The notes under the pieces: generated by a model | The model's database searches: none | The model's input: only the letters and a program-made list of their open reading frames with translations | Told to the model about the DNA's origin: nothing | DNA from: Aceticella autotrophica | GTDB taxonomy: Bacteria; Bacillota; Thermoanaerobacteria; Thermoanaerobacterales; Thermoanaerobacteraceae | Direction of reading: 5' to 3' | Assembly (NCBI RefSeq): GCF_017357865.1 | Contig: NZ_CP060096.1 | Span: 1,054,001-1,118,000 of the forward strand | DNA length: 64,000 nt | Made by a program: the position numbers and the translations under genes | Shown: one piece after another, positions 7,906 through 16,491 of the stretch | How the letters are laid out: each line of letters opens with the position of its first letter | Numbering within the stretch: position 1 is the first letter of the stretch

Positions 7906-10695
7906 ATGGATTACAACAAGACGCTAAACTTACCAAAAACTGATTTTCCAATGAGGGCGAATCTTCCGGTTAGAGAGCCTGAAATACTAAAAAAATGGGA
8001 TGATATGGATATATACCATAAATCCTTAGAAAAAAATAAAGGAAAAATTAAATATATATTACATGATGGACCGCCGTATGCAAATGGGAATATACATCTT
8101 GGGACAGCAATGAATAAGGTAATAAAGGATATTGTTGTAAAATATAAAACCATGGCAGGTTTTGATTCACCATATGTCCCGGGATGGGATACCCATGGAC
8201 TACCGATTGAACAGCAGGCAATAAAGACCCTTGGAATAAAAAGACATGAAGTAAGTCCTGTCGAATTTAGAAAAGTATGTCGTGATTTTGCCCTTTCACA
8301 AATTGAAATACAAAAAGCACAATTTATTAGATTGGGAGTAAGGGGGGACTGGAAAAATCCATATCTTACATTAAGACCGGAATATGAGGCTAAACAAATA
8401 GAAGTGTTTGGTGAAATGGCTAAAAAGGGATATATATATAAAGGCTTAAAACCTGTATACTGGTGTACCGATTGTGAAACAGCTCTTGCTGAGGCGGAAA
8501 TTGAGTATTCTGATGTAAAATCAGATTCAATATATGTCAAGTTCAGAGTTGTTGATGACAACGGTAAATTCAAAGGTATCATCGATGATTCAAAAAATAT
8601 ATACTTTGTAATATGGACCACAACCACATGGACATTACCGGCAAATCTTGCCATATGTTTAAATCCGGATTTTGAATATGCGCTTGCTAAATATGGCAGT
8701 GAAGTATATATAATGGCAAAGGATATGTTGAATAATGTTGAAAAAGAAACAGGGCTATTTAGTCCTGAAATATTAGCAATATTTAAAGGTAAAGAACTTG
8801 AAGGCATTAAAACAAAACACCCATTGTTTGATAGAGAATCAATAATAATTTTAGGGGATCATGTGACATTGGAATCTGGTACAGGCTGTGTTCATACAGC
8901 ACCTGGACATGGTGAAGAAGATTTTATAGTCGGGCAAAAATATGGGCTTGATGTTTTAAATCCGGTTGATGATAAGGGGTATTTTACAGAAAAAGCGGGA
9001 AAATATGAAGGAATGTTTTATGAAAAAGCCAATAAGGTTATAAAAGAAGACCTTGAAAAAGTCAATGGGCTTCTTGCATCAAAAACAATAGTACACTCAT
9101 ACCCGCACTGCTGGAGATGTAAACATCCTGTAATATTTAGAGCAACCGAGCAGTGGTTTGCATCTGTAGAAGGATTCAGAAATGAGGCTCTTAATGCGAT
9201 AAAAGAAGTAAACTGGATTCCTGCATGGGGGGAAGACAGAATAACAAATATGGTAAAAGATAGGCATGATTGGTGCATTTCAAGGCAGAGAATATGGGGG
9301 GTTCCTATTCCTATATTTTATTGTGAAAAATGTGGTAAGGAATTAATTAATGATGATACAATAAACGCCGTAAAAGAATTATTCAGGGAAGAAGGCTCTG
9401 ATGCATGGTTTAAAAAGAGTGCCGAGGAAATATTACCCAAAGATATAAAATGTGAAAAATGTGGTTCACATAAATTTAAAAAAGAAACAGATATAATGGA
9501 TGTTTGGTTTGATTCGGGTTCAAGCCATGCCGCGGTCCTTGAAATACGCCCGGAGTTAAGGTGGCCATGTGACCTGTATCTTGAAGGTTCAGATCAGCAT
9601 AGAGGATGGTTTCAGTCTTCCCTCTTAACATCTGTTGCAACGAAAGGAAAAGCCCCGTACAAAAATGTATTGACACATGGTTTTGTAGTTGACGGCGAAG
9701 GAAGGAAAATGTCAAAATCTCTTGGAAATGGCATTGACCCAGCTGACGTTGTAAAAGAATATGGCGCTGATATATTGAGGTTATGGACTGTATCAGCCGA
9801 TTTTACTTCAGATATGAGGATATCAAAAGATATACTGAAGCAGATGACAGAAGCATATAGAAAAGTTAGAAACACTGCGAAATTTCTTTTAAGCAACATA
9901 TATGACTTTGATCCTGATAAAGATATGGTACAATATGAGAATTTATTAGAAATAGATAAATGGGCATTATACAAGTTGAACATGCTTATAAAGGACCTTA
10001 CGGAGTCATTTGACAAGTACAGGTATTTTGATTTTCTGCATATTGTTCACACATTTTGTGTTGTTGATATGAGCAACTTATATCTTGATATATTAAAGGA
10101 CAGGTTGTATACCTTCCCTGCTGAATCAAAAGAAAGACGTGCAGCCCAGACAGTACTTTATATAATTCTTGACAGCTTAACAAGATTGATAGCACCGGTA
10201 TTGACATATACTTCTGAAGAGATATGGAGTTATATGCCGCATGATACTAAGAGTAATTATGAAAGTGTACAGCTTGCAGAATGGCCGAAGGCAAGGGAAA
10301 TATATGATAATAAGGATATAATTGAAAGATGGAACAGATTATTTGATATCAGGAAAGATATTTCAAAAGCATTAGAGATATCAAGAGGGAATAAAGAAAT
10401 AGGGCATTCTCTTGAAGCCCAGATTGATATTTATGCTTCTGAAGAAATATATAATTTTTTAAAGCAATTTGAGAATGAATTTGAAACAGTATTTATTGTA
10501 TCTAAGGTTTTATTGCATTTATTGGATGATAAGATGCCTCAAGGAGCATATAAAAGCGAAAATTTAGAATTGGGTATTAAAGTTAGCAATGCTCCCGGTA
10601 CTAAATGCGAAAGATGCTGGATGTACAGTGAAACAGTAGGTACAATCAAGGAACATCCGACAATTTGCTCAAGGTGTGCTTCACATATACAATAA
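7906..10695 (+). CDS. ileS: Isoleucyl-tRNA synthetase
   Basis: 929 residues. Class I synthetase that charges tRNA-Ile and edits valine. The HIGH-type motif is HDGPPYANGNIHLGTAMNK (about residues 54-72). The CP1 editing region contains WTTTTWTLPAN and GTGCVHTAPGHGEEDF. The KMSKS loop is GRKMSKSLGNG. The C-terminus has a zinc site, CERCWMYSETVG with CSRCASH. Length fits the bacterial IleS1 type. Start after AGGAGGT at 7893-7899. It is transcribed from its own promoter and attenuator, just downstream of the division cluster. Confidence 0.97.
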   Translation: MDYNKTLNLPKTDFPMRANLPVREPEILKKWDDMDIYHKSLEKNKGKIKYILHDGPPYANGNIHLGTAMNKVIKDIVVKYKTMAGFDSPYVPGWDTHGLPIEQQAIKTLGIKRHEVSPVEFRKVCRDFALSQIEIQKAQFIRLGVRGDWKNPYLTLRPEYEAKQIEVFGEMAKKGYIYKGLKPVYWCTDCETALAEAEIEYSDVKSDSIYVKFRVVDDNGKFKGIIDDSKNIYFVIWTTTTWTLPANLAICLNPDFEYALAKYGSEVYIMAKDMLNNVEKETGLFSPEILAIFKGKELEGIKTKHPLFDRESIIILGDHVTLESGTGCVHTAPGHGEEDFIVGQKYGLDVLNPVDDKGYFTEKAGKYEGMFYEKANKVIKEDLEKVNGLLASKTIVHSYPHCWRCKHPVIFRATEQWFASVEGFRNEALNAIKEVNWIPAWGEDRITNMVKDRHDWCISRQRIWGVPIPIFYCEKCGKELINDDTINAVKELFREEGSDAWFKKSAEEILPKDIKCEKCGSHKFKKETDIMDVWFDSGSSHAAVLEIRPELRWPCDLYLEGSDQHRGWFQSSLLTSVATKGKAPYKNVLTHGFVVDGEGRKMSKSLGNGIDPADVVKEYGADILRLWTVSADFTSDMRISKDILKQMTEAYRKVRNTAKFLLSNIYDFDPDKDMVQYENLLEIDKWALYKLNMLIKDLTESFDKYRYFDFLHIVHTFCVVDMSNLYLDILKDRLYTFPAESKERRAAQTVLYIILDSLTRLIAPVLTYTSEEIWSYMPHDTKSNYESVQLAEWPKAREIYDNKDIIERWNRLFDIRKDISKALEISRGNKEIGHSLEAQIDIYASEEIYNFLKQFENEFETVFIVSKVLLHLLDDKMPQGAYKSENLELGIKVSNAPGTKCERCWMYSETVGTIKEHPTICSRCASHIQ

Positions 10696-10760
10696 AATTT
10701 GTGTCAAATGAACTATCCCCTATGATAACTTTGATACATTGAAAGGAGGCGGTAATTTTA

Positions 10761-11456
10761 ATGAAAATCGGATTAATAGGGGCAATGGATGAGGAAGTAG
10801 ACATATTAAAGCATGAAATGAATCTAAAAGAAGTATTAAAACGCGCCGGAATGGATTATTATACCGGTTTATTGCAGAATACGAATGTTGTAATTGTAAG
10901 GTCTGGCATTGGTAAAGTAAATGCAGCTATTGCAGCACAAATTTTAATATCTGAATTTAATATCGATTATATAATAAATACTGGTGTTGCAGGAGGACTA
11001 AAAAGAGAAGTTAATGTTGGGGATATAGTTGTTTCAACAGATGCATTAGAACATGATTTTGACGCAACTGCCTTTGGATGTAAACTTGGTGAAATACCAA
11101 GGATGGATGAAAGCATATTCAAAGCAGATAAAAAGCTTATTGATATTGCATTAATTGCAGCAAAAGATAATATTAAAGGTGAAATATTTGCAGGCAGGAT
11201 AATCTCAGGGGATAAATTTGTTTCATCAAAGGCAGAAGTTAAAAGGCTTGGAGAAATATTTGATGCGTATGCGGTGGAAATGGAGGGCGCCGCAATTGCG
11301 CATGTTGCATATTTAAATAAAATACCTTTTGTAATCATCAGAAGTATTTCAGATAATGCAGATGATAATGCAACTGTTGATTTTAAGACCTTTGTTGAAA
11401 AAGCTTCTATAACTTCCAGCAATATAGTAAAAGAGATGTTGGAAAAATTCAGGTAA
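10761..11456 (+). CDS. mtnN: 5'-methylthioadenosine/S-adenosylhomocysteine nucleosidase
   Basis: 231 residues. It hydrolyses MTA and SAH to adenine plus thioribose compounds, feeding methionine salvage and the activated methyl cycle. Motifs: IGLIGAMDEEVDIL with the catalytic Glu, VVIVRSGIGKVNAAIA, NTGVAGGL, AVEMEGAAIAHVA (nucleoside-binding Glu) and RSISDNAD with the catalytic Asp. Start after AAAGGAGG at 10741-10748. Monocistronic by context. Confidence 0.95.
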   Translation: MKIGLIGAMDEEVDILKHEMNLKEVLKRAGMDYYTGLLQNTNVVIVRSGIGKVNAAIAAQILISEFNIDYIINTGVAGGLKREVNVGDIVVSTDALEHDFDATAFGCKLGEIPRMDESIFKADKKLIDIALIAAKDNIKGEIFAGRIISGDKFVSSKAEVKRLGEIFDAYAVEMEGAAIAHVAYLNKIPFVIIRSISDNADDNATVDFKTFVEKASITSSNIVKEMLEKFR

Positions 11457-11464
11457 TGGCATTT

Positions 11465-11555
11465 TGGGACGTATCTGAATTGAAAAAATTGTGACATATG
11501 GGGACGTACCTGAATTGTCATATTTCTGGTGACATTTGGGCACATACCTGAATTG
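11465..11555 (+). repeat. Three degenerate tandem repeats ending CCTGAATTG
   Basis: Three spaced copies of a roughly 25-base unit, TGACATwTGGGgACgTACCTGAATTG-like, at about 11465-11485, 11491-11517 and 11529-11555. No coding potential is seen. They sit exactly at the left edge of the duplicated regulator fragment. Confidence 0.6.
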
Positions 11556-11938
11556 AAAAATAGTATTGTATTGCAACGCCTATCATTATAGATGAAAAGA
11601 TAATAGGATATCTTGATGTATCGACGATAGAATATGGCATGGTGAATGAAATGACTATCGTTTTAGAATTGCTTGCAGATAAAATTGCCAATAAATATAA
11701 AACCAATATAAAAGAGCAGGAACTAAATAACGGCAATATAAAATTAACTGATAATCAGATAGAGATATTGCTAATGCTTGCAAAGGGTTATAAAGAATTG
11801 ACCATATCGATAGAGCTTGAAGTTAAACCGGTTACTGTAAAATATCGTAAGAGGAAAATAATTGAGAAGCTATGCGTAACAAGCATTCAGGAAGCAGTTG
11901 CAAAAGCAGTTAAATTAAATTTAATAGATATAAAGTGA
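11553..11938 (+). pseudogene. 3' remnant of a GAF/LuxR-type regulator (copy 1)
   Basis: The fragment begins mid-domain. The equivalent Trp codon in the second copy (45.0 kb) is TAG here. It then encodes the end of a GAF-like domain (PIIIDEKIIGYLDVSTIEYG), a linker and a LuxR-type helix-turn-helix (LTDNQIEILLMLAKGYKELTISIELEVKPVTVKYRKRKIIEKL). About 480 bp, including the downstream hairpin, are nearly identical to 45067-45553. An ATG at 11639 could start a 99-residue DNA-binding remnant, but without the sensor domain. Best read as a truncated duplicate. Confidence 0.75.
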
Positions 11939-11943
11939 ATTTT

Positions 11944-11970
11944 AAGACTATACTTTTGTATAGTCTTTTT
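11944..11970 (+). terminator. Terminator after regulator remnant
   Basis: AGACTATAC (11945-11953), loop TTTT, GTATAGTCT (11958-11966), then Ts. The same hairpin with a one-base change follows the second copy at about 45468-45492. Confidence 0.75.
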
Positions 11971-12243
11971 GCTTTCTATGTTAAAACTATACAAAAGTAT
12001 AGTAGACATTGGAAAGATATCGTTGTAAAATAGAAAATAAGATTAAAACATTAGATAATTTGTATGTATAGACACGAATTTTCGGAAAAATAAAGATAAT
12101 TTTACATTTGAAAGAAGTTGAAGCTCTATACATAAAGATAAAAAACGTAGGTGCAAGATGTAAAAAATTTTTGAAGATTGCTTAAATAACTGGTTTTTAA
12201 GTTAGTAAAAGTATCAAGGGATTTTAAATATAAGAGGATTTTT
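11971..12243. other. Intergenic region without identified gene
   Basis: It starts with the tail of the duplicated segment, including a second CTATAC-type palindrome (about 11986-12002), up to about 12030. The rest is AT-rich with no open frame, tRNA or clear riboswitch. Confidence 0.5.
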
Positions 12244-12903
12244 ATGGACATGGATATAAGTGTAAGAAAGCAATTTAGGTATTTGATTTTACCAATTATT
12301 TGGCACATTTTATATTTATTTTTCGCTGATAATGTTAGTAAAATTTATAGAATTTATTTTGACTTAATATTTTATATAGGGATAGCTGTGTATTTTTTAA
12401 TGATAGGTTCAATTAGTTTAAAGAGCTGGCTTGATGAATTGAAAAATGGCAGAAGATTTTGGTTACCTGTTGTATTTAATATAATAGGAGAAATTATTGC
12501 TTTCGGAATTGGAATGATATTATCAGCTATGTTGCCAAATCTTGATGATGGGCTGAATGTTTTTAAATTGACTGGATGGATATCTCTCATAGCGTTTATC
12601 ATAACAACAATACTTCTTCCTTCGATAGCGGAAGAATCTTTTTATAGAAAGGGAATAATAAATTTTAATAGTAAAACTTCGCTTATTTTTTCATCCATTA
12701 TTGGGATTATATTGTATGCAAGCGAGCATTCGCTTAAACCTTTAGGACTACTAATATCAGCTATATGGGCTATTCCATTCACTATAACGTATATTAGGAC
12801 AAAAAATATTTATATACCAATGACTGCACATTTTATATGCAATTTTGCGGCAAATGGTATGACCGCTGTAATTATGGCAGCTAAAATGTTAAAAATATTA
12901 TGA
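12244..12903 (+). CDS. CPBP-family intramembrane metalloprotease
   Basis: 219 residues with about six membrane helices. The CPBP (Abi) motifs are present: motif 1 EESFYRKGI with the Glu-Glu pair and Arg, motif 2 ASEHSL with a His, motif 3 HFICN with a His. These are the proposed metal ligands of this relative of Rce1. In bacteria such proteins often act in bacteriocin maturation or self-immunity. Start after AAGAGGA at about 12232. A hydrophobic 53-residue frame follows. Confidence 0.85.
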   Translation: MDMDISVRKQFRYLILPIIWHILYLFFADNVSKIYRIYFDLIFYIGIAVYFLMIGSISLKSWLDELKNGRRFWLPVVFNIIGEIIAFGIGMILSAMLPNLDDGLNVFKLTGWISLIAFIITTILLPSIAEESFYRKGIINFNSKTSLIFSSIIGIILYASEHSLKPLGLLISAIWAIPFTITYIRTKNIYIPMTAHFICNFAANGMTAVIMAAKMLKIL

Positions 12904-12950
12904 AAAGCAGTTTGGTAAAGCAAATTTTTATAAAAAAGAAATGATAGGGG

Positions 12951-13112
12951 ATGTTGAAACATGATAAAGAAAAACATCTGCACAAAATATTTTTTATAGC
13001 TAATATTTTTGCAATATCACAAACTATGTATTTAATTGCAATAATTATAGGATTGATTATAGTAATTTTTGTTCCAACATTATATTCTTATTATCTGGCA
13101 AAAAAACTATAA
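12951..13112 (+). CDS. Possible 53-residue single-pass membrane peptide
   Basis: An open frame starts MLKHDKEKHLHKIFF and ends in YSYYLAKKL, with one strongly hydrophobic stretch (MYLIAIIIGLIIVIFVP). AGGGG lies immediately before the ATG, too close to be a normal ribosome site, so expression is doubtful. It lies just after the CPBP protease and is cut off by the IS110 fragment. Confidence 0.35.
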   Translation: MLKHDKEKHLHKIFFIANIFAISQTMYLIAIIIGLIIVIFVPTLYSYYLAKKL

Positions 13113-13310
13113 TGCCCCATTTGTCAAGACATTTTTACCACGAATAGCCATAACATACTTAGGATGTGCAAGTTCAATACAACAGTCTTTTTCCAAGACG
13201 TTGTACATTGTAATTCAGTATTTACAAGTGTATTCCATGCAAACATCCTTGCAGTTATTGTTTAAAAGCCATTGCAAAAGATCTACGCAGGTGTAGTAAA
13301 CCACTCACCT
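13112..13310 (-). pseudogene. IS110-family transposase fragment
   Basis: Reading the minus strand gives LLQWLLNNNCKDVCMEYTCKY, a TGA where Trp is expected, then ITMYNVLEKDCCIELAHPKYVMAIRGK. This is the early DEDD part of IS110-type transposases. No ends or remaining domain are present, so it is a dead fragment. Confidence 0.7.
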
Positions 13311-13417
13311 CCCCGTGATTTGTAGTTTACTGGTATCCCTATGACATAATTATAGAACAAAATCTGCTCGAAGTGGTACATTTCATTACGTTTTGTGCCT
13401 TGAGCGAAGCAAAAGGA

Positions 13418-13735
13418 ATGATTATAAAAATGAAAAGTTTAACTGCTTTGGAAATAACAAAATATATTATCTTTAATCTTATTTTATTCTCAGCCTTCTC
13501 TTTTTCAAGATATTTTTTTAAATATATTTTTAGTGAAAAATTTGCTAAAAATCATCCACATATTTTTAAGTTTATCGTTGTTTTTATTCCCATGTTTACT
13601 TTGATTTTTTTAGATAATAAATACAGATTCTACAAGAATTTTCACATAATAAATTATATCATTGCTTTAATAATCGCTATGATAATTTATATAATTATAG
13701 GAACAATTATAGGAATAAATGTAAAAAAATTATAA
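13418..13735 (+). CDS. Unknown small membrane protein
   Basis: About 105 residues if it starts at ATG 13418; ATG 13430 is an alternative. Three hydrophobic segments (YIIFNLILFSAFSFSRYFF, IFKFIVVFIPMFTLIFLD, INYIIALIIAMIIYIIIGTIIG). No family recognised. AAAGGA precedes 13418 closely. It lies in the decayed zone between the IS110 fragment and the polyA-containing repeat. Confidence 0.45.
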   Translation: MIIKMKSLTALEITKYIIFNLILFSAFSFSRYFFKYIFSEKFAKNHPHIFKFIVVFIPMFTLIFLDNKYRFYKNFHIINYIIALIIAMIIYIIIGTIIGINVKKL

Positions 13736-13802
13736 GGAAGAAAAACAGTTAAAATGTGATTATATGTAAACATGTAGTCATACAAATAACAAAGGAGTAG
13801 AA

Positions 13803-13865
13803 GAGGTAGCCCACCTTTAATGCTGCAAAATAAAAAGGCAAGCAGTATAAAGGGTGGGCTATTTT
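13803..13865 (+). repeat. REP-like hairpin, variant copy
   Basis: GGTAGCCCACCTTTA near 13804 pairs with TAAAGGGTGGGCTA (13847-13860), inner GCTGC with GCAG, followed by TTTTT. It can act as a terminator for the preceding gene and resembles the hairpins at 18526 and 21251. Confidence 0.6.
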
Positions 13866-14077
<212 letters not shown>

Positions 14078-14080
14078 TAG

Positions 14081-15989
14081 GAGTCCACTCGGAAAGAGCT
14101 TATCTACAGGTTAAAAATTTTTATCATCACAAAAATTATCAGAATAATCTCTATTTAACTAAATATATATGACTTTGTTATTGATTTTAATATGTATGTT
14201 CTGCTTTATTGATCTGTTATTGCTATTTTTAATCTCATTAACTATTCTTTAAGCCGTTTTTGGGCAGACTTCTCCCTTCTTAATTTGTCTATTACAAATT
14301 TTAGAAATATGTTTCATTATTACTTTGATATTATTGTTTATTGCTACCATTATCATTTGCCATCTTATTTTTAATTTCCCTCTATACCTTCCTTTACGTC
14401 CGCCATGCCTGGTAAGTTCTGATATGTTTCTTTCTACATTCGGTCTTTTTGCATAGTCTTCTTTAAATTCATCTGTTTTTTGATATTCTCTTTGTTCTTG
14501 TATCTCTTTTTCATATGGATGTATATTTATTGTTCTCCCTTTTTTTGATTTTGTACATTGGTCTTTTAGCGGACAATCATTACATTCTTCTGCTCTAAAT
14601 TTTACTGTAACTTGCTCATGTTTTTGCGTTTTTTCAGTATCAAATTGTTTTATGTGTCCGTTGGGACATTCTACTGTTCCTTTTTCTAAATCAATTTTGA
14701 ATTCTTCTTTTGAAAATCCTCCACTTGGATTTGTTGCTTCCGGTACTCTAATGCAAAAATCTGTTCCTTCTTCTTTCCTTTTTTCTATTTCTTCAAAGTC
14801 ACTATATGCACAATCTCCATACAGTTTATCTATATCAACGCCGTTTCTTCGGCTTTGTTCTATAAGATCACTCATATGTTCACCATCTGCTATATTTGCT
14901 CCATCGACTTCTATTCCTACTACTACTGAGCCTTTTTCTCCTCCTGTTATAATTTCAGCTTTGTATCCATCTGATAATTTCGATGAGGTCTTTCTCCCAT
15001 GGCGCATTTCGTCATCTACTACTGATATTATTCTGTCTTTCGCTGTTCCTTCTATCATTTTTACATGCCCATCGTTTGTTATTTCAACATCTTGTAATGC
15101 TATTCTTTCTAATAATTCAATTGCTTTTTTTAAATCATCTTTTATATCTTTTTTTGTTTTTATATTTTCTACGAGTGATAGTGCATCTTTAACAAGTTCT
15201 TCGAGTAATTTTGCTTTTTCTTTTTCATTTTCCCATGCTATTTTGGGTTTTTTGATATTTTCTTCATAATCTGTTCTTTTCAGTATTTTTTTTGATGCAT
15301 CTTCCATTTCGTAAAACTTCATGAAACGGAGAACCATCTTTATCCCTTGGTATATCATAGTGTAAGTATCTTGTCTGGCACAAGAGCCCCAAATCATGAA
15401 TGAATCTATTATATGTAAGTTGTCTTTATTAAACAGTCCTACTTCTTTTGCCTGACTAATTGTTTTAATAAATATTTCTTTTCCTATTTCACTGTTAAAC
15501 AGTCTTTTTCTATGATCACATAATGTTACTGCATCTATTCCATCAAAATCCCGTGGTGCGGTTAATGCATATTTAATTCTATCATCGAATCGTGATTCTT
15601 CTTCCATTTCACGATCAGAATATCCTTTTTCAAATTGTATCAGCATCGCTGTAAATGTATATACTGGGGATATGGATTCTCTGCCATAGTATGAGAAAAG
15701 TGGCTGAAACATTTCTTCATTAAGATTATTAAATACCCATGTTCTTAATCTATGATAATAACTTACTTCAGAAATTTTCCCAAGTAACCAATAATCTGAA
15801 AATGACATTTGTCTATCTGCTTTTCCTATCATTTTTATCACCACATTTTTTTTATATTATTTATATTATACCATAAAAAATACCTCTTAAGTGCTTATTT
15901 CGTGTGTGTTTAGGAGTATTTTTTTTGTAAATTATATGGCTTTCAATAACATATTTGTTAATTTATGATTGATGATTCCGAGTGGACTC
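14081..15989 (-). mobile_element. IS1182-family element inserted in istB
   Basis: Perfect 14-bp terminal inverted repeats GAGTCCACTCGGAA at 14081-14094 and 15976-15989, each flanked by CTAG (14077-14080 and 15990-15993). Length 1909 bp. The right flank is the istB gene; the left flank is the polyA repeat, not the rest of istB, so a deletion or rearrangement accompanied or preceded insertion. Confidence 0.85.
14249..15832 (-). CDS. IS1182-family transposase
   Basis: 527 residues from the ATG at 15832. The N-terminal domain has SYYGRESISPVYTFTAMLI and EEESRFDDRIKYAL. The DDE core includes a catalytic Asp in HIIDSFMIWG and one in YGDCAYSDFE. A zinc-like Cys cluster (CPNGH, ECNDCPLKDQC) and the late motif RPNVERNISELTRHGGRKGRY follow. 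The frame is intact, so the element may still be active. Confidence 0.9.
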   Translation of the reverse strand: MIGKADRQMSFSDYWLLGKISEVSYYHRLRTWVFNNLNEEMFQPLFSYYGRESISPVYTFTAMLIQFEKGYSDREMEEESRFDDRIKYALTAPRDFDGIDAVTLCDHRKRLFNSEIGKEIFIKTISQAKEVGLFNKDNLHIIDSFMIWGSCARQDTYTMIYQGIKMVLRFMKFYEMEDASKKILKRTDYEENIKKPKIAWENEKEKAKLLEELVKDALSLVENIKTKKDIKDDLKKAIELLERIALQDVEITNDGHVKMIEGTAKDRIISVVDDEMRHGRKTSSKLSDGYKAEIITGGEKGSVVVGIEVDGANIADGEHMSDLIEQSRRNGVDIDKLYGDCAYSDFEEIEKRKEEGTDFCIRVPEATNPSGGFSKEEFKIDLEKGTVECPNGHIKQFDTEKTQKHEQVTVKFRAEECNDCPLKDQCTKSKKGRTINIHPYEKEIQEQREYQKTDEFKEDYAKRPNVERNISELTRHGGRKGRYRGKLKIRWQMIMVAINNNIKVIMKHISKICNRQIKKGEVCPKTA

Positions 15990-16491
15990 CTAGGTCATAT
16001 TTTGCAAATTTATTTTCAAAAGTCTGTAATGTTTTCTCTGACCTACTTTCTTTTAATTGATTTATTAAAGTTGGAATTGTTGTAAATAGTACTCTTAATC
16101 CTGCTAAACAGGCTTTTATGCCTAAGCCTATTGCTATATGCGTTTTGCCTGTGCCTGGATTTCCAGCAAGTATTACATTTTGTCCATTCTTAATAAATTC
16201 AAGTGAACTTAACACCTTTAATTTTCTATTCGCATCATCTGGTAGATACTCTATTTTTAGGTCTTCTATATATTTTTTGTATGGAAAATTAGCTAATCTT
16301 ATACGGTTTTCTTTTGCATGCTCCTGCCTTAGATCATATTCTTTTTGAAGCAATCCGTATAAGTATTCTTCATAGCTTATATCTCTTGTCGCAGCCTCCT
16401 TTGCATTTTCCTGAAAGTATTTTTTTATTCCTGGCAGTCTTAAGCTTGTTGCAAATTGTTCTATTTCTTTTGATATTTCTTTTTTATTCAT
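15958..16491 (-). pseudogene. istB: Truncated IstB helper ATPase of IS21
   Basis: 177 residues read through, of which about 167 belong to IstB. The N-terminal helical domain and Walker A (GNPGTGKTH) are present. After KYDL the frame enters the IS1182 end and stops. Walker B and the rest (family length about 250) are lost, so it cannot hydrolyse ATP normally. It begins directly after the istA stop, the usual IS21 arrangement. Confidence 0.88.

Noticed and set aside
13069-13296. 75-codon plus-strand frame
   Set aside because: It overlaps an IS110 transposase fragment on the other strand, whose protein similarity is clearer, and has no ribosome site.
14652-15269. 205-codon plus-strand frame inside IS1182
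   Set aside because: Antisense to an intact transposase; its Ser/Phe-rich composition is typical of a shadow frame.
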